Positions 1 through 6,387 of a stretch of DNA of 9,070 nucleotides are shown piece after piece; position 1 is the first letter of the stretch, and each line of letters begins with the position of its first letter. Below the pieces are notes generated by a model, which worked only from the letters and a program-made list of their open reading frames with translations, was not told the origin of the DNA and did not search any database. Source of the stretch: Chloroflexota bacterium. GTDB lineage: Bacteria > Chloroflexota > Limnocylindria > QHBO01. The stretch lies in contig JADLBB010000095.1 of the NCBI GenBank assembly GCA_020848055.1, positions 1-9,070 of the forward strand, in the 5' to 3' direction. The position numbers and the translations under genes are program-made.

Positions 1-2
1 AC

Positions 3-416
3 GGCCGCGCGGTGGGCGCGACGGAGCTCCCGAGCGTGGGGCTCACCCTCGGGCTGGTCATCGCCGATGCGGACGCCAACGTCCTCGGCATCAGCGCCAT
101 CGGCGCCGCGGGACTGGTGGACGCGACTCAGCTGCGGCCCGGCGAGACGGCCCGGCTCGGAGACGTCGAGGTCGCCTTCAACGGCTTCGATGCCTGGGTC
201 ACGCTGATGGCCAGGCGCGATCCGGGGCAGGCGCTGGTGCTGGGCGGGGGCATCGGCCTGTGTGTCGCGCTGGCAGTCGCGTTCTGGCTGCCGCGACGGC
301 GAGTCACGCTCCGGCCACGTGGCAGCGAGCTGCTCGTCACCCTGCGTGGCGAGCGGTTCGATCGCCCGACCCGGGAGTTGGAGCGGCTGCGTCAAGCACT
401 CGGTTCGACCCCATGA
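3..416 (+). CDS. ResB-like cytochrome c biogenesis protein, C-terminal part (5' truncated by window)
   Basis: The reading frame is open from the first bases of the window, so this is the tail of a longer protein; the GTG at position 12 is probably internal. About 137 residues are visible. A soluble stretch rich in beta-type sequence is followed by 'RRDPGQALVLGGG', one hydrophobic segment (about residues 78-94) and 'FWLPRRRVTLRPRG', then a short charged tail. The order DPG, a glycine-rich membrane helix and a 'F-x-P-R-R-R-V' exit is typical of the C-terminal end of ResB/Ccs1 proteins. These work with ResC/CcsA in system II cytochrome c maturation, delivering haem to apocytochromes outside the membrane. 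The stop codon overlaps the next gene's start (ATGA), so the two are probably co-translated. The family call rests on a short fragment; the missing upstream part should carry the other membrane helices and the bulk of the periplasmic domain. Confidence 0.7.
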   Translation, partial: GRAVGATELPSVGLTLGLVIADADANVLGISAIGAAGLVDATQLRPGETARLGDVEVAFNGFDAWVTLMARRDPGQALVLGGGIGLCVALAVAFWLPRRRVTLRPRGSELLVTLRGERFDRPTRELERLRQALGSTP

Positions 417-1414
417 CCAGCCTGCTCGATGCATGGCGGGCGGTGGACCCGACCGCCCGGCTGGTGTCTGGGTCGGCCGAGCTGCTGCGACGGCCGGTGC
501 GAGGCGTCGCCGGCACCCGGGCGGCCCCGCCCCATCTTCCCGCGCTGGCCGACGGCCAACTGCTGGTGGTGGACGGCCGCCTGTTGGTCGATGATCGGCT
601 CGATCCGCTGGTCAGCGCGGTCGGCGAGGCAGGACTGGCTCCGGTTGGGCTGTGGGTCGTGACCGATGCCCCCCACGCGATCGAGGCGGCCGGCGCCCCA
701 CTGCCGGTGCTGCTCGGGAACGGCGCCGTCCCCGCTCGCGTTGACGCAGTCGCCGGCTACCTCTCCGGGGAGGGAGCGTTCCTCGCCGAGCTGTCCGCCG
801 CGCTGCGCCTGGCCGCGGCCGAGGCCGCCCTCGCCGACCACGGCCCCGGAGCGCCCGCGGTCGTGGTGGCCGGACGCATGCGACGCGGCGTGGCCGTCAG
901 CCGCGACGGTTCGCTGCTGGCACTGGTTCCCCGTCCTGCAGGCCGCACACTCGCCACCCGCTTCGCTGCGCTCCATGGCCGGCTCTTCGCCGGGCATGCC
1001 GGCGCCGTTGGCGGCCGGCGCCATGCGCGCGATGGGTTGTGGACCGCCGGCCGCGACGTCGTCGATGGTGCGGTCGCCTGGCTGTTTGACGACGTCGAGC
1101 TGGCTCGTGCCGACGAGGTTGCGCTGGATGCGATGGTAGTCACGCTGCGAGCCATACTGCGGCGCGCTTCATCCGAACGGGCCGGGGTTGGACGGGCCTC
1201 CAGGGCGATCCCGTCGACCGGGGACCCGCTGCGAGACACCCTGGTGGCGGTGGCTCGCGCCAACGGGCGCATCGCACCCGCGGCACGCGCGCTGGGCGTG
1301 CATCGCAACACGGTCCTGTATCGGCTGCGCGTCGCATCGGCTCGGCTGGGTGTCGATCCGCGCCGGGCCGAGGACGCCATCCGCATCCTGCGTGAGGCCG
1401 GGCCGCGCGACTGA
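413..1414 (+). CDS. PucR-family transcriptional regulator (PucR N-terminal-like region plus C-terminal HTH_30)
   Basis: The protein has 333 residues. The ATG at 413 is chosen because it overlaps the upstream stop as ATGA and begins a protein-like sequence ('MTSLLDAWRAVDP'). There is no clear ribosome binding site, which fits translational coupling. The C-terminal end (about residues 274-328) is a PucR-type helix-turn-helix: 'RDTLVAVARANGRIAPAARALGVHRNTVLYRLR', in two parts here, has the 'A-A-R-A-L-G-V-H-R-N-T-V' core with H297 and N299-T300 in the expected recognition helix. Residues about 12-115 ('ARLVSGSAELLRRPVRGV', then 'LADGQLLVVDGRLL') resemble a diverged PucR N-terminal ligand domain. 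The middle (about 150-260) is alanine- and arginine-rich and I do not recognise it. Known members (PucR, CdaR) control purine, sugar-acid or other catabolic genes by binding a small effector. The gene lies directly before glnA, so a nitrogen role is possible but inferred from position only. Confidence 0.75.
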   Translation: MTSLLDAWRAVDPTARLVSGSAELLRRPVRGVAGTRAAPPHLPALADGQLLVVDGRLLVDDRLDPLVSAVGEAGLAPVGLWVVTDAPHAIEAAGAPLPVLLGNGAVPARVDAVAGYLSGEGAFLAELSAALRLAAAEAALADHGPGAPAVVVAGRMRRGVAVSRDGSLLALVPRPAGRTLATRFAALHGRLFAGHAGAVGGRRHARDGLWTAGRDVVDGAVAWLFDDVELARADEVALDAMVVTLRAILRRASSERAGVGRASRAIPSTGDPLRDTLVAVARANGRIAPAARALGVHRNTVLYRLRVASARLGVDPRRAEDAIRILREAGPRD

Positions 1415-1422
1415 GGCCCTGC

Positions 1423-1441
1423 CTTGTGCAACATGCACAAG
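1423..1441. repeat. Perfect palindrome CTTGTGCA-ACA-TGCACAAG, candidate operator
   Basis: The two arms are exact 8-base inverted repeats separated by three bases (ACA). The site starts 9 bases after the PucR-like gene stops and lies 97 bases before the glnA start. A 19-bp dyad of this spacing is the right size for a dimeric helix-turn-helix protein. It could instead be a small hairpin ending the upstream transcript, but the loop would be only three bases and no run of T follows (CCTTTGGTT), so an operator is the better reading. Which protein binds is unknown; the neighbouring PucR-like regulator is one candidate. Confidence 0.5.
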
Positions 1442-1524
1442 CCTTTGGTTCTGGTCCTTCGCGGCGGGGGACCCTGGAAGGGCCGATAAGCCATAACCTG
1501 AAGGCCTCCCAATCAACCACCATC

Positions 1525-1530
1525 GGAGGT
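1525..1530 (+). promoter_or_regulatory. Ribosome binding site GGAGGT of glnA
   Basis: GGAGGT is a strong Shine-Dalgarno match. It lies seven bases before the TTG at 1538 and decides that start: no ATG or GTG is placed suitably, and translation from the TTG gives the expected amino end of a type I glutamine synthetase. Confidence 0.85.
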
Positions 1531-1537
1531 CCACACG

Positions 1538-2899
1538 TTGGCCACGACCCTGGCTGGCGCCCTCAAGCTCGCCGACAAGCACAACCTTCGCTTCGTCAGC
1601 CTCCAGTTCACCGACATCGTCGGACAGGTCAAATCGGTGCAGGTGCCGATGCATCAGCTGGAGGAGGCGGTCGAGCACGGCAAGTGGTTCGACGGCTCGA
1701 GCATCGAGGGCTTCGCGCGCATCGCGGAGTCCGACATGTTCCTCGTTCCCGACCTCGACACGTTCAGCCCGATCCCGTGGGAGCCCGGCATCGGCCCCGA
1801 CGGTGCCAAGTCGGCCACGGGCAGCGCGCGCGTCATCTGCGACGTCTTCACGCCCAACGGCGAGCCGTTCGCCGGCGATCCTCGCGGCGTCCTCAAGCGC
1901 CAGCTGGAAAAGGCGCGCAAGGCCGGGTACATCCTCAACACCGGACCCGAGCTCGAGTTCTTCCTGCTGCGCCGATCGAACGGCTCGGTCGAGCCGCTGC
2001 CGCACGACGCGGCGGGCTACTTCGACCTGTCCGAGGACCTGGGCACCGAGGTCCGCAAGGAGATGATGAACGGCCTCGAGGCCTTCGGCATCAAGGTCGA
2101 GACGGCGCACCACGAGGTCGCCACCGGCCAGCACGAGATCGACTTCGAGTACGCCGATGCGCTGCGCACCGCCGACAACGCGGTCACCTTCAAGACCACG
2201 CTCAAGGCCGTCGCCGCGTCGAAGGGCCTGTACGCCACCTTCATGCCCAAGCCGTTCTTCGGCATCAACGGCTCCGGCATGCACACCCACCAGTCGCTGT
2301 GGGACATCAAGCGCGGGCGCAACGCGTTCAGTGATCCGAAGGACCCTTACGGCCTGTCGACCATGGCGCGCCAGTACATCGCCGGCACGCTCGAGCACGC
2401 GCGCGGCATGATCGCCATCCTGGCCCCGCTGGTGAACTCGTACAAGCGGCTCGTCCCGGGTTACGAGGCGCCGGTCTACATCGGCTGGGCGCGCATCAAC
2501 CGCTCGGCGCTGATCCGCATCCCGCAGATCAGCAAGGGCTCGCTCAACTCAGTGCGCATCGAGCTGCGCTGCCCGGATCCTTCCTCGAACCCGTACCTCG
2601 CCTTCGCCGCCATGCTGGCGGCCGGCATGGACGGCGTGGAGCGGAAGCTGACCCCACCCGATGCCGTCGAGGAGAACCTGTACCACCTCGACGCAGCAAA
2701 GCTCGAGTCGCGCCACATCCGGCAGCTGCCCGGCACCCTGCGCGAGGCCCTCGACGAGCTGTCGCGCGACGAGGTCATCCGCGACGCGCTGGGCGACCAC
2801 GTCTTCGAGCGCTTCGTCGAGGCCAAGGCCGACGAGTGGGACGAGTACCGCACCCAGGTCAGCACCTGGGAGGTGGATCGCTACCTCGAGGCGTTCTAG
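1538..2899 (+). CDS. glnA: Glutamine synthetase, type I (GSI-alpha-like)
   Basis: It makes glutamine from glutamate, ammonium and ATP in the cytoplasm as a dodecamer. The protein has 453 residues, near B. subtilis GlnA (444) and shorter than E. coli GlnA (469). The beta-grasp domain (about 15-100) has 'LQFTDIVGQVKSV' and 'FDGSSIEGFARIAESD'. The catalytic domain follows with 'GPELEFFL' (metal ligands E138, E140), 'HHEVATGQHEID' (E193, E200), 'NGSGMHTH' (H249), 'NSYKRLVPGYEAP' (flap glutamate E310) and 'NRSALIRIP'. The C-terminal 'RTQVSTWEVDRYL' matches the Bacillus type, and the insertion of the beta class is absent. R61 aligns with B. subtilis Arg62, which is needed for glutamine feedback inhibition, so feedback control is likely. 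Y382 in 'ENLYHLD' sits where the adenylylated tyrosine of E. coli ('NLYDLP') lies, but its surroundings differ; adenylylation is unlikely. It is the only gene of its unit, flanked by a palindrome and a hairpin. Confidence 0.97.
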   Translation: MATTLAGALKLADKHNLRFVSLQFTDIVGQVKSVQVPMHQLEEAVEHGKWFDGSSIEGFARIAESDMFLVPDLDTFSPIPWEPGIGPDGAKSATGSARVICDVFTPNGEPFAGDPRGVLKRQLEKARKAGYILNTGPELEFFLLRRSNGSVEPLPHDAAGYFDLSEDLGTEVRKEMMNGLEAFGIKVETAHHEVATGQHEIDFEYADALRTADNAVTFKTTLKAVAASKGLYATFMPKPFFGINGSGMHTHQSLWDIKRGRNAFSDPKDPYGLSTMARQYIAGTLEHARGMIAILAPLVNSYKRLVPGYEAPVYIGWARINRSALIRIPQISKGSLNSVRIELRCPDPSSNPYLAFAAMLAAGMDGVERKLTPPDAVEENLYHLDAAKLESRHIRQLPGTLREALDELSRDEVIRDALGDHVFERFVEAKADEWDEYRTQVSTWEVDRYLEAF

Positions 2900-2907
2900 G
2901 CGGGCCC

Positions 2908-2939
2908 CTGACCGATCCTGGGCGATGCGCGGGTAGAAT
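2908..2939 (+). promoter_or_regulatory. Possible promoter of the glycan cluster
   Basis: TAGAAT at 2934-2939 matches the -10 consensus at five of six bases. The best -35 candidate is CTGACC at 2908-2913, but the spacer is 20 bases, longer than usual. A start near 2945-2948 would give a leader of about 30 bases carrying the GGAGGG at 2963-2968. The location between glnA and a four-gene overlapping cluster fits a promoter, but the -35 is weak and the call is tentative. Confidence 0.3.
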
Positions 2940-2951
2940 CACCCGCGCATC
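2924..2951 (+). terminator. Perfect 11-bp-arm inverted repeat after glnA (terminator-like, may also be promoter/operator)
   Basis: GATGCGCGGGT at 2924-2934 is exactly complementary to ACCCGCGCATC at 2941-2951, with the six-base loop AGAATC. It begins 24 bases after the glnA stop. A GC-rich stem of this length would be very stable in RNA and is the natural end for the glnA transcript. However, only a poor T-rich tail follows (TCGCATCTTCC), so termination may be weak, factor-dependent, or this may only protect the 3' end. The junction of left arm and loop spells TAGAAT (2934-2939), a good -10 hexamer, so the same bases may serve the next gene's promoter. Confidence 0.6.
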
Positions 2952-2962
2952 TCGCATCTTCC

Positions 2963-2968
2963 GGAGGG
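2963..2968 (+). promoter_or_regulatory. Ribosome binding site GGAGGG before a CTG start
   Basis: GGAGGG is the only strong Shine-Dalgarno sequence in the glnA-glycosyltransferase gap. It lies seven bases before an in-frame CTG at 2976, the same spacing as GGAGGT has to the glnA TTG. The ATG at 3012 is 43 bases further on and has no comparable site of its own, so this sequence argues for an upstream, non-ATG start. Confidence 0.55.
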
Positions 2969-2975
2969 CCGCGCG

Positions 2976-4031
2976 CTGGCTGGGTCGCGACGACGAGTCC
3001 TGCTGCTGTCGATGTACCCGCTCGCAGAGCGATCGAGCGGCCCGACGGTCCGCATCGGGCACCTCGTCGAGGCGCTCGGCGGGCTGGTCGATCTCGATGT
3101 CATCGAGGGCACGCGCGCGACACGCCGCGGGGCACTGGTCCGATACGCGAGGTCCGGCCGGCTGCGCGGACTCGACGGCGTCTACGTCGAAAGCTCGACG
3201 GCGTTGCCCGGCGAGACGGACATCGCCTTCCTGGGCCTGGCGCGACGACACGCCCCGGTCCTGACCTACGTCCGCGACGCGTACCAGCTGTTCGGCGCGT
3301 ACGCGCGCGGCCAGTCGCCCTGGCGACGGTTGCAGCGCGCGGCCTTCCGACCCGCCATGCGCGCCCTCGGCTCGGTCTCGACGCAGTTGGCCTTTCCGAC
3401 CCGCGGCCTGGCCGTCGCTGTCCTGGGCCAGCGCGGCGAACGGGCGCCGTTGCTCCCGCCGGGTGCGCCGCCCGCCGTGGACATCCCATGCGTTGCCGAT
3501 GCGGACCGCCTGCTGTACGTGGGCGCCGCCAGCCTGCCGGCGCATGGAGTCGACCGCCTGCTCGCCGCAGTCGCGGAGGCACGCGACGGTGGGTCGCGTA
3601 TCGGGCTCGACATCGTGTGCCGCGCGGGCGAAGCGCCCGCCGGGGAAAGACCGCCGTGGCTGTCCGTCCACCACCTGGCCGGCGATGAGATCCACGCCCT
3701 GCTGCCGCGGACGGTGGCCACGGTGATCCCTCGTCCGAGGACGGCCTACAACGACCTCGCCCTGCCCATCAAGCTGTTCGAGTACCTCTCGTACGGGCGC
3801 CCGCTGCTGGTGACCGATTGCCTCGAACAGGCCGAGGTGGTGGAGCGGGCCGGGGCCGGCGTCGTGAGCGGCGATGGCCCGGGGCAACTGGCGGCCGCGA
3901 TCGGCCTGATCGCGGCGGCCGATGTGCCCCAGCGCGAACGATGGGAGGCAGGCGCCCGGCGCGCCGCCGCCGAGGCATCGTGGGACCTGCGGGCGAGGTC
4001 GATCCTCGACATCCTGGGCGCTCGAGCGTGA
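2976..4031 (+). CDS. Glycosyltransferase, GT4-like (first gene of glycan cluster)
   Basis: This is a cytoplasmic GT-B-fold enzyme that would transfer a sugar from a nucleotide donor to a growing lipid-linked glycan. With the CTG start it has 351 residues; from the first ATG (3012) it has 339. The upstream start is preferred because 'RRRVLLLSMYPLAERSSGP' supplies the first beta strand of the Rossmann domain, which the ATG would remove, and because GGAGGG lies seven bases ahead. The N-terminal half carries 'TYVRDAYQLFGAY', typical of bacterial GT4-like enzymes. The C-terminal half has 'DRLLYVGAASLPAHGVDRLL' and the donor-site segment 'LALPIKLFEYLSYGRPLL', in which E269 would be the second glutamate of the EX7E motif; the first position is not a glutamate. 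The donor and acceptor cannot be read from sequence. Its stop overlaps the flippase start by four bases (GTGA), so coupling is expected. Confidence 0.83.
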   Translation: MAGSRRRVLLLSMYPLAERSSGPTVRIGHLVEALGGLVDLDVIEGTRATRRGALVRYARSGRLRGLDGVYVESSTALPGETDIAFLGLARRHAPVLTYVRDAYQLFGAYARGQSPWRRLQRAAFRPAMRALGSVSTQLAFPTRGLAVAVLGQRGERAPLLPPGAPPAVDIPCVADADRLLYVGAASLPAHGVDRLLAAVAEARDGGSRIGLDIVCRAGEAPAGERPPWLSVHHLAGDEIHALLPRTVATVIPRPRTAYNDLALPIKLFEYLSYGRPLLVTDCLEQAEVVERAGAGVVSGDGPGQLAAAIGLIAAADVPQRERWEAGARRAAAEASWDLRARSILDILGARA

Positions 4032-5485
4032 CGGCGGCGGGAGGGCGCGGGTTCGGGGCACGCCTGGCCGGCGACTCGCTGGTCTACGGCCTGGGCGGCG
4101 TGGCGAACCAGGTCGTCGCGGTGCTGCTGGTCCCGATTTACGCTCGTCAACTCGGTCCGGAGGGCGTCGGAGTGGCCGGTGTCCTGAACTCGACCGTGTC
4201 GTTCGCGACCCTGCTGGTGGGCCTGGCACTGCCGCAGGCCTTCTTCCGCTGGTACCTGCGCGAAGCGACGACTGCCGGCCAGGCCGCCCGCGTCCTGGGG
4301 ACGACACTCACCATCCGGATCGCCGCCTCGATCGCCGGCTTCGGCCTCGTGCTTCTCGCCGCCATCCCGTTGACCGCCCTGCTCTACGCCGGGCAGCACC
4401 TGGTCGTGTTCGCCCTGGCGGCACCGATCGTCATGTTCGATACGTTCAACGCCATCCCGCTGTCGTACCTGCGCGCGGGCCGTCGCCCGCGGGACTACAT
4501 CGTGATCAGCATCTCCCGGGCGGTGGTGGCCACCGTGCTCATCCTCGGCTTCGTCATCGTCGGCCGCTTCGGGGTGGCAGGGGTCGCGCTGGGCGGTGCC
4601 ATCGCTGCGGCGCTGGGAGCCATCCTGGGCGTGGTCGCCCTGCTGCGCGCCGGTGTCATGCGGTTGGCCTACGACCGCAGCCTGTCGCGCACGATGCTGG
4701 CGTTCGCACTGCCGCTGGTGCCGGCCGGTATCGCCGGCTGGACACTGAACCTTTCGGACCGGCCCCTGCTGCAGGTCATGACCGGCAGCGCCGAGATCGT
4801 GGGCGTCTACACCATGGGCTACACCGCCGGTCTCGTCATCAATGCGCTGGTGGTGCAGCCGTTCTCGCTGGCCTGGGGCGCGGCGTACTGGGAGATCTCC
4901 CGCTCCGACGGCGCACCCGCCACCTTCGCGCGGGTCATGACCTGGTTCCTGGCGCTGGCCTCCGGCGTGGCCCTCCTGCTGGCCGGCCTCGGCACTGACG
5001 TCCTGCGGCTGCTGGTCGGACCCGCGTTCGAGTCGAGCCGCTTCATCGTGCCGTTCAGCGCGTTCGCCTACGTCATGTACGGCGGCTACCTCATCGCCTC
5101 GGCCGGCCTCAACATCGCCGGCCGGTCAAAGACGCTGGCAGCGGTCATGGTCGGCGCGGCGACTCTGACGCTGGTTGCCAACCTGGTCCTGATCGGGCCG
5201 CTCGGGATGTACGGCGCTGCCGTCTCCACCGTCGCCGGCTACGCGCTGTTGCTGTTCATGACGGCCCGATCCGGACAGGGCGCGTTCCGCGTGCCGTGGC
5301 AGGTCGGCCGCGGGGCGACCATCATGGCCATCGCCGTCGGCCTGAGTGTCGCCGCGCTGCTCGGTCCGGACCATCTGCTCTGGCGCGTCGCCTGCGTGGC
5401 CGCCTATCCGCCGGTCCTGCTGGCGGTGGGCCTGGTCCGAGTCGACCAGGGTCGGCGACTACTCGACGTCCTGCGCCGATCGTGA
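4028..5485 (+). CDS. Polysaccharide/oligosaccharide flippase (Wzx/PST, MOP superfamily)
   Basis: This integral membrane protein would flip a lipid-linked glycan from the cytoplasmic to the outer face of the membrane. The GTG at 4028 is chosen because it overlaps the upstream stop as GTGA and gives 485 residues, the usual size for the family; the next methionine is far inside. The protein starts with 'GDSLVYGLGGVANQVVAVLLVPIYARQLGPEGVGV', in two parts the hallmark first helix and loop of Polysacc_synt-type flippases. About 12-14 hydrophobic segments run through the sequence, including strong ones near residues 105-125, 165-185, 190-210, 315-335, 375-400 and 430-450. The phrases 'LPLVPAGIAGWTLNLSDRPLL' (split around A-G) and 'YTMGYTAGLVINALVVQPF' are typical of the mid-protein helices. 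Its place between glycosyltransferases supports export of a surface glycan. The carried glycan is unknown. Confidence 0.9.
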   Translation: MTAAGGRGFGARLAGDSLVYGLGGVANQVVAVLLVPIYARQLGPEGVGVAGVLNSTVSFATLLVGLALPQAFFRWYLREATTAGQAARVLGTTLTIRIAASIAGFGLVLLAAIPLTALLYAGQHLVVFALAAPIVMFDTFNAIPLSYLRAGRRPRDYIVISISRAVVATVLILGFVIVGRFGVAGVALGGAIAAALGAILGVVALLRAGVMRLAYDRSLSRTMLAFALPLVPAGIAGWTLNLSDRPLLQVMTGSAEIVGVYTMGYTAGLVINALVVQPFSLAWGAAYWEISRSDGAPATFARVMTWFLALASGVALLLAGLGTDVLRLLVGPAFESSRFIVPFSAFAYVMYGGYLIASAGLNIAGRSKTLAAVMVGAATLTLVANLVLIGPLGMYGAAVSTVAGYALLLFMTARSGQGAFRVPWQVGRGATIMAIAVGLSVAALLGPDHLLWRVACVAAYPPVLLAVGLVRVDQGRRLLDVLRRS

Positions 5486-6387
5486 TGGAACCCCGGCGCC
5501 CCATCCTGGTCCTGACGCGGATCTGGCCGACCGCCGAGCGTCCGGGCCTGGGCAGCTTCATTCGCGCCCGAACATCGGGCGTGTCCGGACTGCGGGTCAT
5601 CCGTCCGCGTTGGGCCAACGCGCCGTGGCCGGTCGTCTACGCCGAGATGCTGGTCGCCGCGCTGGGTGCTGGGCCCATCGGTGGCGTCGAGGCACACATG
5701 CTGCTGCCGACCGGCCTCGTGGGGCTGATCATCGCGCGGTTGCGGGGCGTGCCGCTGGTCGTTGTGGCTCACGGGACCGATGCGCGCGGCTGGGACCGGC
5801 GGCCCGCCCCCCTGCGCTGGTTGGCGCAGCAGGTGGCTCGACGCGCGGACCGCCTGGTCGCCAACTCGGCCGACACTGCCGCCAACCTGGCTGCTCTCGG
5901 CGGACGGCCGGTGGTCATCCCTCCCGGCATTGACCTCGGGCGCTTCCGGCCGACGCCACGGCCGGATCGGCGCCGCATCCTGTACCTCGGGGGCCGCGAT
6001 CGGGCAAAGGGCTACGAGGTGGCGGCCGCACTGGCCGACACGCTGGTCGGACCCTGGTTGCGCGAGGTCTCGTCCGACGAGGTGGCGCGCCTGATCCGTG
6101 AGCACGACGTCGTGCTGGTCCCCTCGCTGGCCGAGGGCTTCGGGCTGGTTGCCCTCGAGGCCATCGCCAGCGGTCGCTGGGTGGTCGCCAGCGATGTCGG
6201 CGGCCTGCGCGACCTGGTCAGGGACGGCATCAACGGGACGCTCGTTTCAGACGCCGGCTTCGCGTCCGCCCTTGCCGGCGTGCCCGACTACGACCCGTTC
6301 AGGGTGGCAGCCACCGTCGAGCGCTTCGACCTCACCGCCTGGCAGGCGGCGCTGGGCCGGCTGTGGAACGATCTGGTCCATGACTGA
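5485..6387 (+). CDS. Glycosyltransferase, GT4-like, unusually short
   Basis: The ATG at 5485 overlaps the flippase stop by one base (TGATG), giving 300 residues; GT4 enzymes usually have 350-400. The start is supported by 'PILVLTRIWPTAERPGLGSFIRAR', whose two halves form the first strand and the loop seen in GT4 enzymes. Residues 90-125 include 'PLVVVAHGTDARG', then 'ADRLVANSADTAANLAALG' and 'VVIPPGIDLGRF', the standard linker to the C-terminal domain. The donor-site motif is intact: 'EGFGLVALEA' gives the EX7E pair E217 and E225. The shortness comes mainly from the C-terminal domain: between 'ILYLGG' and 'DVVLVPS' there are only about 37 residues, so the strand-helix pair that usually carries the 'L-x-I-x-G-x-G' phrase is missing. 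The catalytic motif suggests that it is still active. Substrates are unknown. It overlaps the next gene by eight bases. Confidence 0.83.
   Translation: MEPRRPILVLTRIWPTAERPGLGSFIRARTSGVSGLRVIRPRWANAPWPVVYAEMLVAALGAGPIGGVEAHMLLPTGLVGLIIARLRGVPLVVVAHGTDARGWDRRPAPLRWLAQQVARRADRLVANSADTAANLAALGGRPVVIPPGIDLGRFRPTPRPDRRRILYLGGRDRAKGYEVAAALADTLVGPWLREVSSDEVARLIREHDVVLVPSLAEGFGLVALEAIASGRWVVASDVGGLRDLVRDGINGTLVSDAGFASALAGVPDYDPFRVAATVERFDLTAWQAALGRLWNDLVHD

Larger units (their letters stand above)
1415..1537 (+). promoter_or_regulatory. glnA upstream region (promoter expected)
   Basis: This 123-bp gap is one of the few non-coding stretches in the window and must hold the glnA promoter if glnA is not simply read through from the PucR-like gene. 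It contains the palindrome at 1423-1441 and the ribosome binding site at 1525-1530. The only -10-like hexamers I see are GATAAG (1485-1490) and CATAAC (1492-1497). Neither has a convincing -35 partner 16-18 bases upstream, so I do not assign a start site. A short GGTCC / GGACC pair around 1454-1473 could form a weak hairpin in the leader. Confidence 0.4.

Noticed and set aside
260..412. A longer PucR-like protein starting upstream at 260
   Set aside because: The extra 51 residues overlap the ResB-like coding sequence and read as low-complexity R/A/P-rich sequence. The ATGA junction at 413 gives a natural start.
1454..1473. Short GGTCC / GGACC inverted repeat in the glnA leader as a riboswitch or attenuator
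   Set aside because: The stem is only five base pairs with an 11-base loop, and there is no conserved glutamine or ammonium riboswitch core that I can recognise.
1169..2398. A 409-codon open frame on the minus strand over the PucR-like gene end and glnA
   Set aside because: It is the mirror of glnA's codon pattern; the sense strand encodes an unmistakable glutamine synthetase, and the antisense product resembles nothing functional.
3818..4027. An upstream start for the flippase at 3818
   Set aside because: The added 70 residues overlap the glycosyltransferase gene and are R/G-rich with no membrane character. The GTGA overlap at 4028 fits the family's N-terminus and length.
2859..4307. A 482-codon open frame on the minus strand across the end of glnA, the first glycosyltransferase and the flippase start
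   Set aside because: The translation is rich in R, G, P and A with no domain motif, and it lies antisense to well-supported genes. Long antisense frames are expected at this GC content.
6098..6379. An upstream start for the last glycosyltransferase at 6098
   Set aside because: It would overlap the preceding gene by 290 bases and add sequence with no GT-B resemblance. The ATG at 6380 sits just before the first beta strand.
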